DNA from: Neolewinella aquimaris | GTDB lineage: Bacteria > Bacteroidota > Bacteroidia > Chitinophagales > Saprospiraceae | Direction: 5' to 3' | NCBI RefSeq assembly: GCF_014197245.1 | Contig: NZ_JACIFF010000006.1 | Location: 288,973-352,972, forward strand | DNA length: 64,000 nt | Shown: positions 1-9,333 of the stretch, piece by piece | Position numbering within the stretch: position 1 is the stretch's first letter | How the letters are laid out: every line of letters starts with the position of its first letter | Position numbers and translations under genes: made by a program | Notes under the pieces: model-generated | Databases searched by the model: none | The model's input: only the letters and a program-made list of their open reading frames with translations | What the model was told of the DNA's origin: nothing

Positions 1-1
1 C

Positions 2-1267
2 CTGAGTCGCTGGATGCTCCGCACCTTTTACCCCGCGATGGAAACCGAGGGGGTGCACTACGCCAACCACCCCGGCCCCACGCTGCTGTGCGGCAATCAC
101 CCGAACACCCTGGCCGATCCGCTCATGGCCGGCATTCACCTCGATTACCAGACCTACTTTCTCGCCAACGCGGGACTGTGGATGAACCCCGTGACGGCCT
201 TCATCATCGACCCCTTCTGCATACCGGTAGCCCGCCCCAAGGACAAGGAAGCCGGCGCCGATAAGGGCAGTAAGGAAGAAGTGTTCAACCGCACCTTCAA
301 CGCCCTGGAAACGGGCAAGATCATGTACATCGCCCCGGAGGCCTACTCCGAGCTTGAGCGCAAACTGCGAAAAGTAAAAGCCGGGGCGGCCAGCCTGGCC
401 CTCGAGGGAGAATCCCGCAACGGGTGGAAGCTGGGAATAACCCTACAGCCCGTGGGCATCAACTACGAAAGTCCCACTACCTGCTTCAGCCGCGCCTTCG
501 TGCGCTATGGCGAACCGATCGTCGCCGCCGAATGGCGCGAACAGTACGAAAAGAGCCCCATGCGGGCGGTCCGCGGCCTGACCAACCTGCTCAGCGAGCG
601 TATGGAGGGCCTGCTGATCCACACCAAAAACAAGACCGAAGAAAGGTGCCTGCGCCGCATCGACCGGAGCGTCCAAAACGACCGCCCCATGACCGTCTCG
701 GCCCACCACTACCGCACCCAACGCATCCTCACCTGGTTACGCGAACTGGGGGAAGACCAACGCGAATCGCTCTGCGCCCTGGCGAGTGAGTACGATAGCC
801 TGCTGCGCGCGGAGGGCCGGCAGGACCTCGAATACAGCAGCCACCCCCGGCGCAATTATACCCCCGGGCTCTTCCTTGCCCTGCCGCTCTTCCTGTACGG
901 CCTGATCAATCACCTGCCCTGGTTGGTGGCAATCAATGCGATCTGGAAGGCACTCGGCATCGACCGCGGCTATAAAGCTACGGTGCAGACCCTCGGTTCG
1001 TGGGTAGTGTTGCCCCTGCTTTACCTCTTGCAAACCCTCCTACTTAATTGGATATATCCCGGCGGTCAGGGCTGGCTTTACTTGCTTAGTTTGCCCGTAT
1101 CCGGCCTATTTGCCCTACGCTACTGGGTCACTTACCGGGCCTTCTGGGCCGGGCGGTTCAGCGGCCGCAGCAAGTCGCACGACCGCCTGCAGTCCCTACG
1201 CAACCAACTGATGGCGGCGCTGCCGGCCTTTGATGACAGCGTGTCCACTACGCCCCGTACCGCCTGA
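2..1267 (+). CDS. Lysophospholipid (1-acylglycerol-3-phosphate type) acyltransferase, 5' partial
   Basis: Membrane acyltransferase of the PlsC-like superfamily that would acylate a (lyso)glycerophospholipid. The reading frame is open to the left edge, so the true start probably lies outside the window; the first ATG inside is at 14. The acceptor motif NHPNTLADP (His then Asp, about 15 residues after the upstream NHPGP) and a PEAYSE block, corresponding to the family's PEG motif, are visible. Hydrophobic segments in the last 130 residues (near LALPLFLYGLI, VVLPLLYLLQTLLL and LLSLPVSGLFAL) suggest a C-terminal membrane anchor. The cation exchanger begins 2 bases after its stop, so the two are likely cotranscribed. 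The exact acyl acceptor cannot be told from sequence. Confidence 0.85.
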   Translation: MSRWMLRTFYPAMETEGVHYANHPGPTLLCGNHPNTLADPLMAGIHLDYQTYFLANAGLWMNPVTAFIIDPFCIPVARPKDKEAGADKGSKEEVFNRTFNALETGKIMYIAPEAYSELERKLRKVKAGAASLALEGESRNGWKLGITLQPVGINYESPTTCFSRAFVRYGEPIVAAEWREQYEKSPMRAVRGLTNLLSERMEGLLIHTKNKTEERCLRRIDRSVQNDRPMTVSAHHYRTQRILTWLRELGEDQRESLCALASEYDSLLRAEGRQDLEYSSHPRRNYTPGLFLALPLFLYGLINHLPWLVAINAIWKALGIDRGYKATVQTLGSWVVLPLLYLLQTLLLNWIYPGGQGWLYLLSLPVSGLFALRYWVTYRAFWAGRFSGRSKSHDRLQSLRNQLMAALPAFDDSVSTTPRTA

Positions 1268-1269
1268 CC

Positions 1270-2199
1270 ATGGATTTAGCTATACAGATTGGAATTTTTG
1301 TCGTTGCGATCGCGGCGCTGCTGTGGTCGAGCGACCGCTTCGTGGAGTCGGCCGAGCGCATCGGTCTGTCGCTGGGCATAAGTCCGTTCATCATCGGAGT
1401 CACCATCGTGGCCTTCGGCACTTCGCTGCCGGAACTGGCTACGAGCATTGTCTCGGTACTCGACGGCACCAGCCAGATCGTAATCGGCAACGTGGTGGGG
1501 TCAAACATCACCAACATCGCCCTGGTGCTCGGGCTTACCGCCGTGGTGGTGAAGAACATCGACCTCGACTACAACCTCTGGCACATCGACATTCCCTTCC
1601 TGTGGGGCAGCGCCTTCCTGCTGTACTTCACGGTAATGGATGGTAATCTGTCGATCTTCGAGTGTTTCCTGTTCCTCGGGGGGATCGTCATTTTTCTGGC
1701 GTACAGCTTTAAGGACCAGGACAAGCCCGACAAGAAGGACCGTCCCGGAGCCGGGGTGAAGGACTATCTGCTGCTGATCGTCGGCGGTGCCGGGGTGAGC
1801 CTGGCTGCCAGTTTCGTTATCGAGGCCATCACCGGCATCAGCACCATCCTGAACGTGGCACCCACCGTGATCGCACTGTCTGCCGTAGCCGTCGGGACGA
1901 GCCTTCCCGAAGTGGCCGTGAGTCTGGCGGCGGCGCGTAGGGGCAAGGCGTCGATCGCAGTGGGCAATGCCATCGGGTCCAACATTTTTAACACCTTCAT
2001 CGTGATGGCCATTCCGCGCTTTTTCGGTCCGCTGGTTATCCCTCCCGAGATCATCACGACTTACCTGCCCCTGATGATCGTCATGACCGTTTTGCTGGGG
2101 GTCATGAGCAACAACCGCAAGATCACCCGCTGGGAGGGCTATGTTTTACTGTTGTTTTACGCTTGGTACTTCTCGGCCATCATCCAGGATGCGGCCTAG
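1270..2199 (+). CDS. Calcium/sodium antiporter (CaCA family, YrbG-like)
   Basis: Inner-membrane cation exchanger of 309 residues, a normal length for bacterial CaCA proteins. The two inverted alpha repeats are clear. The first carries GTSLPELATS followed by GNVVGSNITN; the second, about 155 residues later, carries GTSLPEVAVS followed by GNAIGSNIFN. These Glu, Asn and Ser residues line the ion site in the family. About ten hydrophobic helices are separated by a charged cytoplasmic loop rich in Asp and Lys near residue 150. It starts 2 bases after the acyltransferase stop. Ion preference (Ca2+/Na+ or Ca2+/H+) is inferred from family only. Confidence 0.9.
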   Translation: MDLAIQIGIFVVAIAALLWSSDRFVESAERIGLSLGISPFIIGVTIVAFGTSLPELATSIVSVLDGTSQIVIGNVVGSNITNIALVLGLTAVVVKNIDLDYNLWHIDIPFLWGSAFLLYFTVMDGNLSIFECFLFLGGIVIFLAYSFKDQDKPDKKDRPGAGVKDYLLLIVGGAGVSLAASFVIEAITGISTILNVAPTVIALSAVAVGTSLPEVAVSLAAARRGKASIAVGNAIGSNIFNTFIVMAIPRFFGPLVIPPEIITTYLPLMIVMTVLLGVMSNNRKITRWEGYVLLLFYAWYFSAIIQDAA

Positions 2200-2287
2200 G
2201 GTGTTTAAAGGGTGCTAGAATGATCGCACGGAAGTCTAGTGGTGCCTATTTCTACTCCATTATGACAGAAGCCTTTTCCGCTTAATT

Positions 2288-2295
2288 TATCTTTG
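2288..2295 (+). promoter_or_regulatory. Bacteroidota -7 promoter box for hemA
   Basis: TATCTTTG matches the Bacteroidota sigma-A -7 consensus TAnnTTTG exactly. It overlaps an in-frame GTG at 2295, so that GTG would lie upstream of the transcript start. This argues for the ATG at 2316 as the hemA start, with a leader of about 15 bases. I do not see a strong -33 TTTG partner. Confidence 0.65.
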
Positions 2296-2315
2296 TGACC
2301 GTTCCGACCCCATCC

Positions 2316-3575
2316 ATGCTGCAGCACTTTCACATTCTTACGCTTACCCACCGCAATGCCAAACTCAAAGAGATTGGCGAGCTGGTAACCGCGTTTGAGG
2401 GGGGAGATGGCCTGCACGAGCGGCTCGCTCAGCTGCGGGACCGCGGAATGGTCAACGAAATATTCTATTCCTCCACCTGCAATCGCATCCTGCTCCTCTT
2501 CACGACGGACCAAAAGGTGGACGACGTATTCAAAAGTTCCCTGCTGCCCTTCCCGGCCGCCGGACTGACCCGCCTGAAGCACCTCTCCGGACTGCGCGCG
2601 ATCCGGCACCTATATGAAGTAGCCGGTTCGATCGATTCCCTCGTCGTCGGTGAACGGCAAATACTGGGTCAGCTACGGGAAAGTCAGGAGCGCTGCTGGA
2701 AGTGGGGACTGATCGGCGACGACCTGCGCATCATCTGCAACCAGGCCGTCCTCGCCGCGAAGGACATCTACGCGAACACCCGCATCGGTGAAAAATCCGT
2801 TTCCGTCGTTTCGCTTTCCATGCAACAACTGCAACGGTACGCTCCCAGTCGGAAGGCCAGGATTCTGCTGGTAGGTGCCGGGCAGACCAACCTCCTGGTC
2901 ACCAAGTTTCTGCGCAAGCAGGGCTACGCCAACGTCACCATCGCCAACCGTACCGTAAAACGCGCCGAGCAGCTGGTAAGTGGATTCGAGAACGGACGGG
3001 CACTGAGCCTGGGAGAATTAAGCGATTACCGGGATGGATTCGACGTCCTGTTCGTCTGCACGGCCGCGGCTCACGCAACCATCACGCCGGAACTGTTCGG
3101 ATCGCTGCTGGCCGGCGAGTCTCCGAAAGATAAGATCGTAGTCGACCTCGGCGTCCCGGCTGACGTCGCCGAAAGCACCATAGCCCGTTATGAATTTACC
3201 TACATCGCCATCGAGCACCTGCGTGCCCTGGCGGAGGAGAACATGGACTTCCGCCGCCGCGAGGTCGACCTGGCCCACGAAATCATCGAGCGCCACCTCG
3301 TCGAAACCGAAACCCTCTACCAGACCCGTCTCATCGAGCGCGCCATGGTCGAAGTTCCGGGGCAGATCAAGGCCATCCGCCACAACGCGGTCAATAAAGT
3401 CTTCCGCAAGGAGCTCGAAGACCTCGACCCCCAGGCCCGGGAGCTGATGGACCGCATGCTCCAGTACATGGAAAAGCGCTGCATCGGTATTCCCATGCAG
3501 GCCGCCCGCGAGGCAGTGTTGTCGCCCCGCCCCGCCGCCCCGCAACGGAAGTCCACCGCTGAGGCCATCAGTTAA
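2316..3575 (+). CDS. hemA: Glutamyl-tRNA reductase
   Basis: First committed step of tetrapyrrole synthesis by the C5 pathway: NADPH-dependent reduction of Glu-tRNA(Glu) to glutamate-1-semialdehyde. The N-terminal catalytic domain has the nucleophilic Cys in SSTCNR and the VGERQILGQL block. The NADPH-binding domain has ILLVGAGQTN, and a C-terminal helical dimerisation domain ends near MEKRCIG. I chose ATG 2316 (419 residues) over GTG 2295 because the GTG sits inside the promoter box. The usual neighbours hemC and hemD are not adjacent; the next gene is convergent. Confidence 0.93.
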   Translation: MLQHFHILTLTHRNAKLKEIGELVTAFEGGDGLHERLAQLRDRGMVNEIFYSSTCNRILLLFTTDQKVDDVFKSSLLPFPAAGLTRLKHLSGLRAIRHLYEVAGSIDSLVVGERQILGQLRESQERCWKWGLIGDDLRIICNQAVLAAKDIYANTRIGEKSVSVVSLSMQQLQRYAPSRKARILLVGAGQTNLLVTKFLRKQGYANVTIANRTVKRAEQLVSGFENGRALSLGELSDYRDGFDVLFVCTAAAHATITPELFGSLLAGESPKDKIVVDLGVPADVAESTIARYEFTYIAIEHLRALAEENMDFRRREVDLAHEIIERHLVETETLYQTRLIERAMVEVPGQIKAIRHNAVNKVFRKELEDLDPQARELMDRMLQYMEKRCIGIPMQAAREAVLSPRPAAPQRKSTAEAIS

Positions 3576-3592
3576 CCTTCTCCGGTTTCACC

Positions 3593-5149
3593 CTAGGCCA
3601 GCTGCCTGTTCTCTTCGAATTGCCGCCGGATCACCTCCTGTACGGAGATTCCCTCAATCTTGGATTCCAGCCAGCTCGGTATATCGAGGTAAGTAAAGGG
3701 GCGCGACTCGTAGGGAATCTTCGCAATCTCGTCCAACCGTTTCTTTAGTTTGATGAACTCGTCGCGCAGGTCCTCCTCCCGGATGCGGGGGATGCGCCGC
3801 AGGAAGCGGAAGATGATTTGCTGGGTTTGTTGCAGATGCTCCACCTTAGACAAGAAGCGGTACACCGATTTCACCTGATACTCCACCAGTTGCACGTTGC
3901 CCATTTCGAAGTGACAGATCAGGCTGAGGATGCGGGCATAGGCCTGGATGTCGGACCGGTAATTGGGGCTCCGCTGATTGATGATCAGGTTGAGGTAGTC
4001 GATGGCCGTATCGTTGTCGCCGCTTCCGAAGTACAGACAGGCGATGCGGTAGTAAAAGACCATGTGCCGGTGGTCGTCCCAATTGTAGCGATTGTCTTCG
4101 ATGACCTCCATAATCTGGGGCGCGAGGCCCAGTCCCTGGGTGAAGGTGCCCTCCATGTAGTGCCTCCTGATCTGGTGATCGAACTGGTAAAGGTGGTACA
4201 GTCCGGCTACGTTGACGTTGTTCGTCAGGTCGAACTGGTGGGGGAAAAGATCGAGGTGGTGCAGCTCCGCGATAAATTTATCGTACTGCCACATGTTGAA
4301 GAGGTTGGCCAGGTGGTTGTGCAGCCCCTTCAGGTAAAGGGGGGCATTGGCCTCGATCATCCGGGGGTTCTCGCGGAACAATTCCACCCACCGCTGGGTG
4401 TAGCGGTAGCAGAGGGGGAACTCCTGACGCATCAGGTGCATCCAGGTGTAGCTCTGGCAGTAGTAGACCTTGCCCCAAAAGTCCAGGTCCTCAAAATCCC
4501 CTTTCGGCAGGTTCTCGCGGAAAAAGGAGAGGACGGCTTCCGATTCTTCCGCACTGCTGACCATCCCGCCCTTCAGGTAGAGGCCGTAAAGCCGGAGGGA
4601 GAGGTTGGAGTAGGCGTTGGAGTCGCTGATCTTCTGGGTGAGTACGTCACACTCCTGGCTGAGTTCGTCCGCCCTTCCCTTAATGCTGCGGGTGATGTAC
4701 TGTCCTTCGATCAGTTTTTCGAACTGGGCCGTCTCCAGGGCGATGGTGTTCGATTCTACTTCGATGGCGCGCTTTTTTACCTTGTCGAGGATGTCGAGCG
4801 ACTGGCGGTAAAGGCCTTTGTTATAGAGGATGCGGGCATAGTCGAGGTTCTCGCGCAGGGTGATTTCTTCGTCTTTGTTGCGGTTGAGCAGGCGCAGGCT
4901 CGTGAGCAACTGCTTGTACAGGTGTGCCTTAAGGTTGCTCAGCTGCGACTTTTTTATACCTTCGATCCGTTTAAGCAGATAAGCCTCGTCGTATTCACCG
5001 GTGCGTTCGAGGATATCGAAGAGCTGGAGAAAGAGGATGTCCGCATCCGCCTGCTGGTTGCGCTTCACGAACAAGCGGAAGTGACGCTTTTCGGCGCGGT
5101 TGAGGGAAGCCACCAGTTTGAGTAGGTCGTCGGTCTTCTGCTTAGGCAT
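3593..5149 (-). CDS. Conserved Bacteroidota protein of unknown function, all-helical, TPR-like
   Basis: A 518-residue soluble protein with no signal peptide and no motif I recognise as catalytic. It begins MPKQKTDDLLKLVASLN and is dense in Leu, Arg, Tyr and Gln with repeated helical hairpins such as ARILYNKGLYRQSLDIL, KVYYCQSYTWM and IACLYFGSGDNDTAIDYLN. These look like tetratricopeptide-type repeats, suggesting a protein-binding scaffold. It is convergent with hemA (17-base gap) and divergent from leuA. Fold is inferred from pattern only and the function is unknown. Confidence 0.75.
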   Translation of the reverse strand: MPKQKTDDLLKLVASLNRAEKRHFRLFVKRNQQADADILFLQLFDILERTGEYDEAYLLKRIEGIKKSQLSNLKAHLYKQLLTSLRLLNRNKDEEITLRENLDYARILYNKGLYRQSLDILDKVKKRAIEVESNTIALETAQFEKLIEGQYITRSIKGRADELSQECDVLTQKISDSNAYSNLSLRLYGLYLKGGMVSSAEESEAVLSFFRENLPKGDFEDLDFWGKVYYCQSYTWMHLMRQEFPLCYRYTQRWVELFRENPRMIEANAPLYLKGLHNHLANLFNMWQYDKFIAELHHLDLFPHQFDLTNNVNVAGLYHLYQFDHQIRRHYMEGTFTQGLGLAPQIMEVIEDNRYNWDDHRHMVFYYRIACLYFGSGDNDTAIDYLNLIINQRSPNYRSDIQAYARILSLICHFEMGNVQLVEYQVKSVYRFLSKVEHLQQTQQIIFRFLRRIPRIREEDLRDEFIKLKKRLDEIAKIPYESRPFTYLDIPSWLESKIEGISVQEVIRRQFEENRQLA

Positions 5150-5248
5150 TGTATAAACTGTTTCAGTATAAGATTGAATGTCAAAGCATTACAGAACAAT
5201 TCCTTTGACACCCACGTAGCATTACGGTAGATTATATGAGGTCGTGCC

Positions 5249-5267
5249 TCCCCGCATTCTCCGGGGA
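5249..5267 (+). other. Small stem-loop upstream of leuA
   Basis: TCCCCG and CGGGGA can pair across a 7-base loop about 85 bases before leuA, followed by the T-rich run GGTATTTTTA. It could be a weak attenuator or terminator in the divergent gap between the unknown protein and leuA. No leader peptide rich in leucine codons was found, so a regulatory role is only a possibility. Confidence 0.3.
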
Positions 5268-5351
5268 AGCGGTATTTTTATGTGATCGACTAAGTTCTGC
5301 CAGAATAAGCCCTAAAGATATAAGAAGCCCGCTAACCGGCCCGCAACAAGT

Positions 5352-6506
5352 ATGAATACTAACCAAGTCCAAATTTTCGACACCACCCTCCGCGACGGCG
5401 AACAAGTGCCCGGCTGCAAGCTCGACACCCGCCAGAAGGTGGTCATTGCCCGCCAGCTCGAGCTGCTCGGAGTAGACGTGATCGAGGCCGGATTCCCAGT
5501 CTCCAGTCCGGGCGATTTCAAATCCGTAGTCGAGATCGGCCAGACGGTCAAGGACGTAGTCGTCTGTGGCCTCACCCGCGCCGTCATGAACGACATCGAC
5601 GTAGCCGCCGAAGCCCTCAAGGTGGCCCGCCGCCCCCGCATTCACACCGGTATCGGGGTAAGCGACAGCCACATCCAGTACAAACTACGTACTACCCCCG
5701 ACAAAATCATCGAACGAGCCGTCGCCGCGGTCAAGCACGCAAAATCCTACGTCGAAGACGTTGAGTTCTACGCCGAAGATGCCGGCCGGGCCGACAATGA
5801 GTTTCTGGCCCGCGTCATTCAGGCCGTCGTCGACGCCGGTGCCACGGTCCTCAACATTCCCGATACCACCGGCTACTGTCTGCCCGAAGAGTACGGAGCC
5901 AAGATCGCCTACCTGCGCGATAACGTCAACGGCATCCATAAGTGTACCCTCAGTACTCACTGCCACAATGACCTCGGCCTGGCCACCGCCAACTCCATCG
6001 CCGGCGTCCAGAACGGTGCCCGCCAGATCGAATGCACCATCAACGGGATCGGCGAACGGGCCGGCAATACGTCCCTCGAGGAAGTCGTCATGATCATGCG
6101 GCAACACCCCCAGCTCGATCTGTACACCAACATCAACTCGAAACTGCTGCTCGAAACCAGTCACCTGGTCAGCGAAAGCATGGGCATGATGGTGCAGCCC
6201 AATAAGGCAATCGTCGGCGACAACGCCTTCGCTCACTCCAGCGGCATCCACCAGGACGGCGTCATCAAACGTCGCGATACCTACGAGATCATCGATCCGG
6301 CGGAAGTCGGCGTCGACCAGTCCAAGATCGTCCTCACCGCCCGCAGCGGCCGTGCCGCCCTGGCCTACCGCTTCAAGCTCCTCGGCTACAACCTGACCAA
6401 GGTGCAGCTCGATGACGTTTACCAGGAGTTTCTTGCCATTGCCGACCAAAAGAAGGAAGTGGAGGACACCGACTTGGAGCAGATGATGAAGGGCGTAGCC
6501 GCCTGA
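5352..6506 (+). CDS. leuA: 2-isopropylmalate synthase, short form without LeuA regulatory domain
   Basis: Condenses acetyl-CoA and 2-oxoisovalerate, the first step committed to leucine. The HMGL-like TIM barrel is complete: DTTLRDGEQ at residues 10-18 (catalytic Arg14, metal Asp15), THCHNDLG with the metal-binding HxH, and GIGERAGN. At 384 residues it stops shortly after the barrel and the linker subdomains, lacking the about 130-residue C-terminal dimerisation and leucine-feedback domain of the long enzymes. Short forms are usual in this phylum. A homocitrate or citramalate synthase is a possible alternative, but leuC, leuD and leuB nearby favour leucine synthesis. Confidence 0.9.
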   Translation: MNTNQVQIFDTTLRDGEQVPGCKLDTRQKVVIARQLELLGVDVIEAGFPVSSPGDFKSVVEIGQTVKDVVVCGLTRAVMNDIDVAAEALKVARRPRIHTGIGVSDSHIQYKLRTTPDKIIERAVAAVKHAKSYVEDVEFYAEDAGRADNEFLARVIQAVVDAGATVLNIPDTTGYCLPEEYGAKIAYLRDNVNGIHKCTLSTHCHNDLGLATANSIAGVQNGARQIECTINGIGERAGNTSLEEVVMIMRQHPQLDLYTNINSKLLLETSHLVSESMGMMVQPNKAIVGDNAFAHSSGIHQDGVIKRRDTYEIIDPAEVGVDQSKIVLTARSGRAALAYRFKLLGYNLTKVQLDDVYQEFLAIADQKKEVEDTDLEQMMKGVAA

Positions 6507-6507
6507 T

Positions 6508-7182
6508 CTACGACCCGCCCGTTGCCAGTAAGGTCCGGATGTCTTTCGCCAGCTGGTTTACTGACGTCATGCTGAGACCATTATAGATACCCCGGATGTG
6601 CCGGTTCCGATCGACGAGCACAAAGTTTTCCGTGTGCAAAAAATCGTCCCGTTCGCGTTCCAGGCCGAGATCTTCCTCTACGAAGTAAGCTTCGCGACCG
6701 AGAGCATAGATCGCATCCCGATCGCCAGTAAGTAAGTGCCACTTACCGGACTCGACGCCGTTCGCTTCGGCATAATTCCGCAGTACGGGAATCGAATCAT
6801 ACCGGGGGGTAACCGAGTGGGACAGTAGCACTACCTCCGGATCATCCCGAAACTCGTCCTGCAGTACCGTCATATTGTTGGTCATCTTCGGACAGATGCC
6901 GGGGCAGGCGGTGAAGAAAAAGTTGGTGACGTAAACCTTCCCGGCCAGGCTTTCCTCGGTGATCGTGTCGCCTTCCTGATCGACCAGTTCGAACGAACCG
7001 ATTTGGTGGAAGGTGGCGAGTGAATCGCTGTCCGGGGCGAGCCAGAAAGGCGTGAACGTCGCGTCGGCGTAGTAGGGGAGGGTAGGAGTAGTAGCTTGCT
7101 CGCTCCCGCAGGATGCGAACAAGCTTACCACCAATAAAACACTAAGACACCTATTTCGATTTCGCATACGTAGCTTCTTCAT
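6508..7182 (-). CDS. SCO1/SenC family lipoprotein (copper chaperone or thiol reductase)
   Basis: Periplasm-facing thioredoxin-fold protein that in the family delivers copper to cytochrome c oxidase CuA or reduces its cysteines. It has a lipoprotein signal ending SLFASCGS, the CxxxC copper motif in FTACPGICPKM, and the conserved distal His in DFLHTENFVLVD. Start MKKLRMRN at 7182 is chosen; an ATG at 7167 (MRNRN) also fits, while longer versions add an untypical basic stretch. It lies convergent between leuA (2-base gap) and leuC, splitting the leucine genes. No oxidase genes are in the window. Confidence 0.88.
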   Translation of the reverse strand: MKKLRMRNRNRCLSVLLVVSLFASCGSEQATTPTLPYYADATFTPFWLAPDSDSLATFHQIGSFELVDQEGDTITEESLAGKVYVTNFFFTACPGICPKMTNNMTVLQDEFRDDPEVVLLSHSVTPRYDSIPVLRNYAEANGVESGKWHLLTGDRDAIYALGREAYFVEEDLGLERERDDFLHTENFVLVDRNRHIRGIYNGLSMTSVNQLAKDIRTLLATGGS

Positions 7183-7389
7183 CGTAGAGGGTATGTCACG
7201 GATTGGCCCGCTCATTTTATGATTTTGCCCTTTTGACCCGCGTACCCAGCGAATCCTTTGCTTACGTGCCGTTATTTTTTGGCGATACCGGAGCACCGCA
7301 CGACTTCGGGATAAACACCGGTCGATTAGCCACCGGACATAGCTGTTTCCCTGAATGCCCTTGCACCCGCGCGCCGCCGCCCGACTCGT

Positions 7390-7397
7390 TATCTTTG
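7390..7397 (+). promoter_or_regulatory. -7 promoter box for leuC
   Basis: TATCTTTG, an exact match to TAnnTTTG, lies 23 bases before the leuC ATG at 7421. It shows that leuC-leuD-leuB has its own promoter apart from leuA and rules out the longer in-frame start at 7355, which lies upstream of it. Confidence 0.7.
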
Positions 7398-7420
7398 CCC
7401 GTCAAATCTTCGAACTCGCT

Positions 7421-8812
7421 ATGCCAACCCTTTTCGATAAAGTCTGGGACGCTCACGTGGTCACTTCCGTCCCCGGTGGCGCCCAGGTGCTCTACATCGA
7501 CCGTCACTTGATCCACGAGGTGACCAGCCCGCAGGCCTTCAACGGATTGCGCCAGCGCGGTATCCCCCTGCTGCGCCGCGACCGCATCGTAGCCACCGCC
7601 GACCATAACGTACCCACCAAGGACCAGGATAAGCCCATCGCCGAGCCGCTCAGCCGCAAGCAGGTGGAAATGCTCACCACCAACTGTGCCGAATTCGGCG
7701 TAGAGCTCTACGGACTCGGCCACCCTTACCAGGGCATCGTGCACGTGATCGGGCCCGAGCTCGGCATCACCCGTCCCGGCATCACCATGGTCTGCGGCGA
7801 CAGCCACACCAGCACCCACGGGGCCTTCGGCGCGATTGCGTTCGGCATTGGTACCAGCCAGGTCGAGCAGGTGATGGCTACCCAGTGCGTACTGATGGAA
7901 AAGCCCCGCAAGATGCGCATCAACATCGAGGGCGACCTGCAGCCCGGCGTTACGGCCAAGGACCTGATCCTCTACGTCATCGCAAAGCTGGGTACGGGCG
8001 GCGGTACGGGCCACTTCGTCGAATACGCCGGCTCCGCCATCCGCAGCCTGAGCATGGAGGGGCGCATGACCGTCTGCAACATGAGCATCGAAATGGGGGC
8101 CCGCGGCGGACTCATCGCACCCGACCAGACCACCTTCGACTACCTCGAGGGCCGGGAGTTCGCCCCCAAGAGAGAAGAATGGGAAAAGGCCGTTGCCCAC
8201 TGGCGCACCCTGCCCACCGACGCCGACGCCACCTTCGACATCGAATACACCTACCGTGCGGAGGAAATTCCGCCCATGATCACCTACGGCACCAATCCGG
8301 GCATGGGTATGGGCGTGAAGGACCGCATCCCCCAGGCCAGCGCGCTACACGGCGAGGCCAGCATGGAAAAGGCCATGCAGTACATGGACCTGGAGATCGG
8401 AAAACCCATGGAGGGCATGCCGGTCGACTACGTCTTCATCGGCTCCTGCACCAACAGCCGCATCGAGGACCTTCGTCTGGCGGGGTCGCTGGTGCAGGGC
8501 AAACGGATCGCAGCAAACGTCACTGGCATCGTGGTCCCAGGCTCCCAGCAAGTAGCCAAGCAGGCCATCGCCGAGGGGCTGGACAGGGTTTTCGAAGCCG
8601 CCGGTTTCGAGTTCCGCGGCGCCGGCTGCTCCGCCTGTTTGGGCATGAACGAAGACAAGGTGCCCGCGGGCCGCTACTGCGTATCCACCTCCAACCGCAA
8701 CTTCGAGGGTCGGCAGGGCCCCGGCGCGCGTACAATACTGGCCAGTCCGCTGACGGCGGCGGCGGCGGCGGTGGCGGGGAAGATTGTGGATGTAAGAGAA
8801 TTTAAAATTTAA
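7421..8812 (+). CDS. leuC: 3-isopropylmalate dehydratase large subunit
   Basis: Aconitase-family subunit that, with LeuD, isomerises 2-isopropylmalate to 3-isopropylmalate. The 463-residue protein starts MPTLFDKVWDAHVV as usual. The [4Fe-4S] ligands are seen as IGSCTNSR and GCSACLGMN, and substrate-loop motifs CGDSHTSTHGAFG and GARGGLIAPD are intact. The last codons (EFKI then stop) run into an AT-only repeat, so the C-terminus is probably set by that element. leuD is separated from it by an unrelated small gene. Confidence 0.96.
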   Translation: MPTLFDKVWDAHVVTSVPGGAQVLYIDRHLIHEVTSPQAFNGLRQRGIPLLRRDRIVATADHNVPTKDQDKPIAEPLSRKQVEMLTTNCAEFGVELYGLGHPYQGIVHVIGPELGITRPGITMVCGDSHTSTHGAFGAIAFGIGTSQVEQVMATQCVLMEKPRKMRINIEGDLQPGVTAKDLILYVIAKLGTGGGTGHFVEYAGSAIRSLSMEGRMTVCNMSIEMGARGGLIAPDQTTFDYLEGREFAPKREEWEKAVAHWRTLPTDADATFDIEYTYRAEEIPPMITYGTNPGMGMGVKDRIPQASALHGEASMEKAMQYMDLEIGKPMEGMPVDYVFIGSCTNSRIEDLRLAGSLVQGKRIAANVTGIVVPGSQQVAKQAIAEGLDRVFEAAGFEFRGAGCSACLGMNEDKVPAGRYCVSTSNRNFEGRQGPGARTILASPLTAAAAAVAGKIVDVREFKI

Positions 8813-8831
8813 AATTGGGTATTTAAAATTT
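8799..8831. repeat. AT-rich dispersed repeat, copy 1
   Basis: An almost pure A/T stretch built from TTTAAAATTT words, starting inside the last codons of leuC. It contrasts with the GC-rich flanks and shares words with copies at 9334, 44615 and 48600. With copy 2 it brackets the small S23-like gene. Confidence 0.6.
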
Positions 8832-8898
8832 GTACCACTATTTGTTGTTTGTTAGTTTAGCAGTGATTTTTGGTTTTGACCCACTTACCACTAGAGAA

Positions 8899-9264
8899 AT
8901 GACTGCTGATCAACTGGAGGCCCGCCTCATTATGTTTGGTGTAAACTGCACACTGCTAACCCGCCGCCTTCCAATCGAGCAATATTATGATGCTAAGAAC
9001 GCTGCGCATCAACTCGTTCGATCCGCTAGTTCCCCGGGTTTTCATTACGGAGAAACACGGGCCGCGGAATCTTCCCGCGACTTTCTGCACAAGCTGAAGC
9101 TCGGGCTCAAAGAATTACGAGAATCACGCAATACCCTCCGGTACATCTACTACCTGAAGTACCTTCCCGAAGAGGACGTACTGGCGCTTATCCGCGAATC
9201 GACCGAATTGATCGCTATTTTCACCTCCAGCGCTAAGAAGGTGCAAATGAAAATGGCCTCCTGA
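8899..9264 (+). CDS. Four-helix-bundle protein (S23 / 23S rRNA intervening-sequence family)
   Basis: Small helical protein of the TIGR02436-type S23 family, first known from 23S rRNA intervening sequences and common as stand-alone genes in Bacteroidota. Typical features are the NAAHQLVRSASSPGFHYGE stretch followed by an Arg- and Glu-rich helix (KELRESRNTLRYIYYL). ATG 8899 gives 121 residues; an upstream in-frame start at 8830 adds a hydrophobic tail (LLFVSLAVIFGF) encoded partly by the AT repeat and is less likely. GC content is lower than in the leu genes. It is related in fold to Avd of diversity-generating retroelements, but no reverse transcriptase is nearby. Function is unknown. Confidence 0.8.
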   Translation: MTADQLEARLIMFGVNCTLLTRRLPIEQYYDAKNAAHQLVRSASSPGFHYGETRAAESSRDFLHKLKLGLKELRESRNTLRYIYYLKYLPEEDVLALIRESTELIAIFTSSAKKVQMKMAS

Positions 9265-9333
9265 GTTGCATGCGGGTGTAAGCCAAGTCTCTCTAAGGGT
9301 TCGTCAAAACAACCGTCTACCCGAGGTGCCAAC

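Noticed and set aside
2295..2315. GTG start for hemA
   Set aside because: The codon overlaps an exact -7 promoter box, so it would not be in the transcript.
3818..5125. Long open frame on the plus strand opposite the 518-residue protein
   Set aside because: It is a Val/Leu/Glu-rich antisense shadow with no start context or motif; the minus-strand frame reads as a normal helical protein.
8899..9264. Diversity-generating retroelement accessory gene (Avd)
   Set aside because: Only the fold is shared; no reverse transcriptase or template/variable repeat is near.
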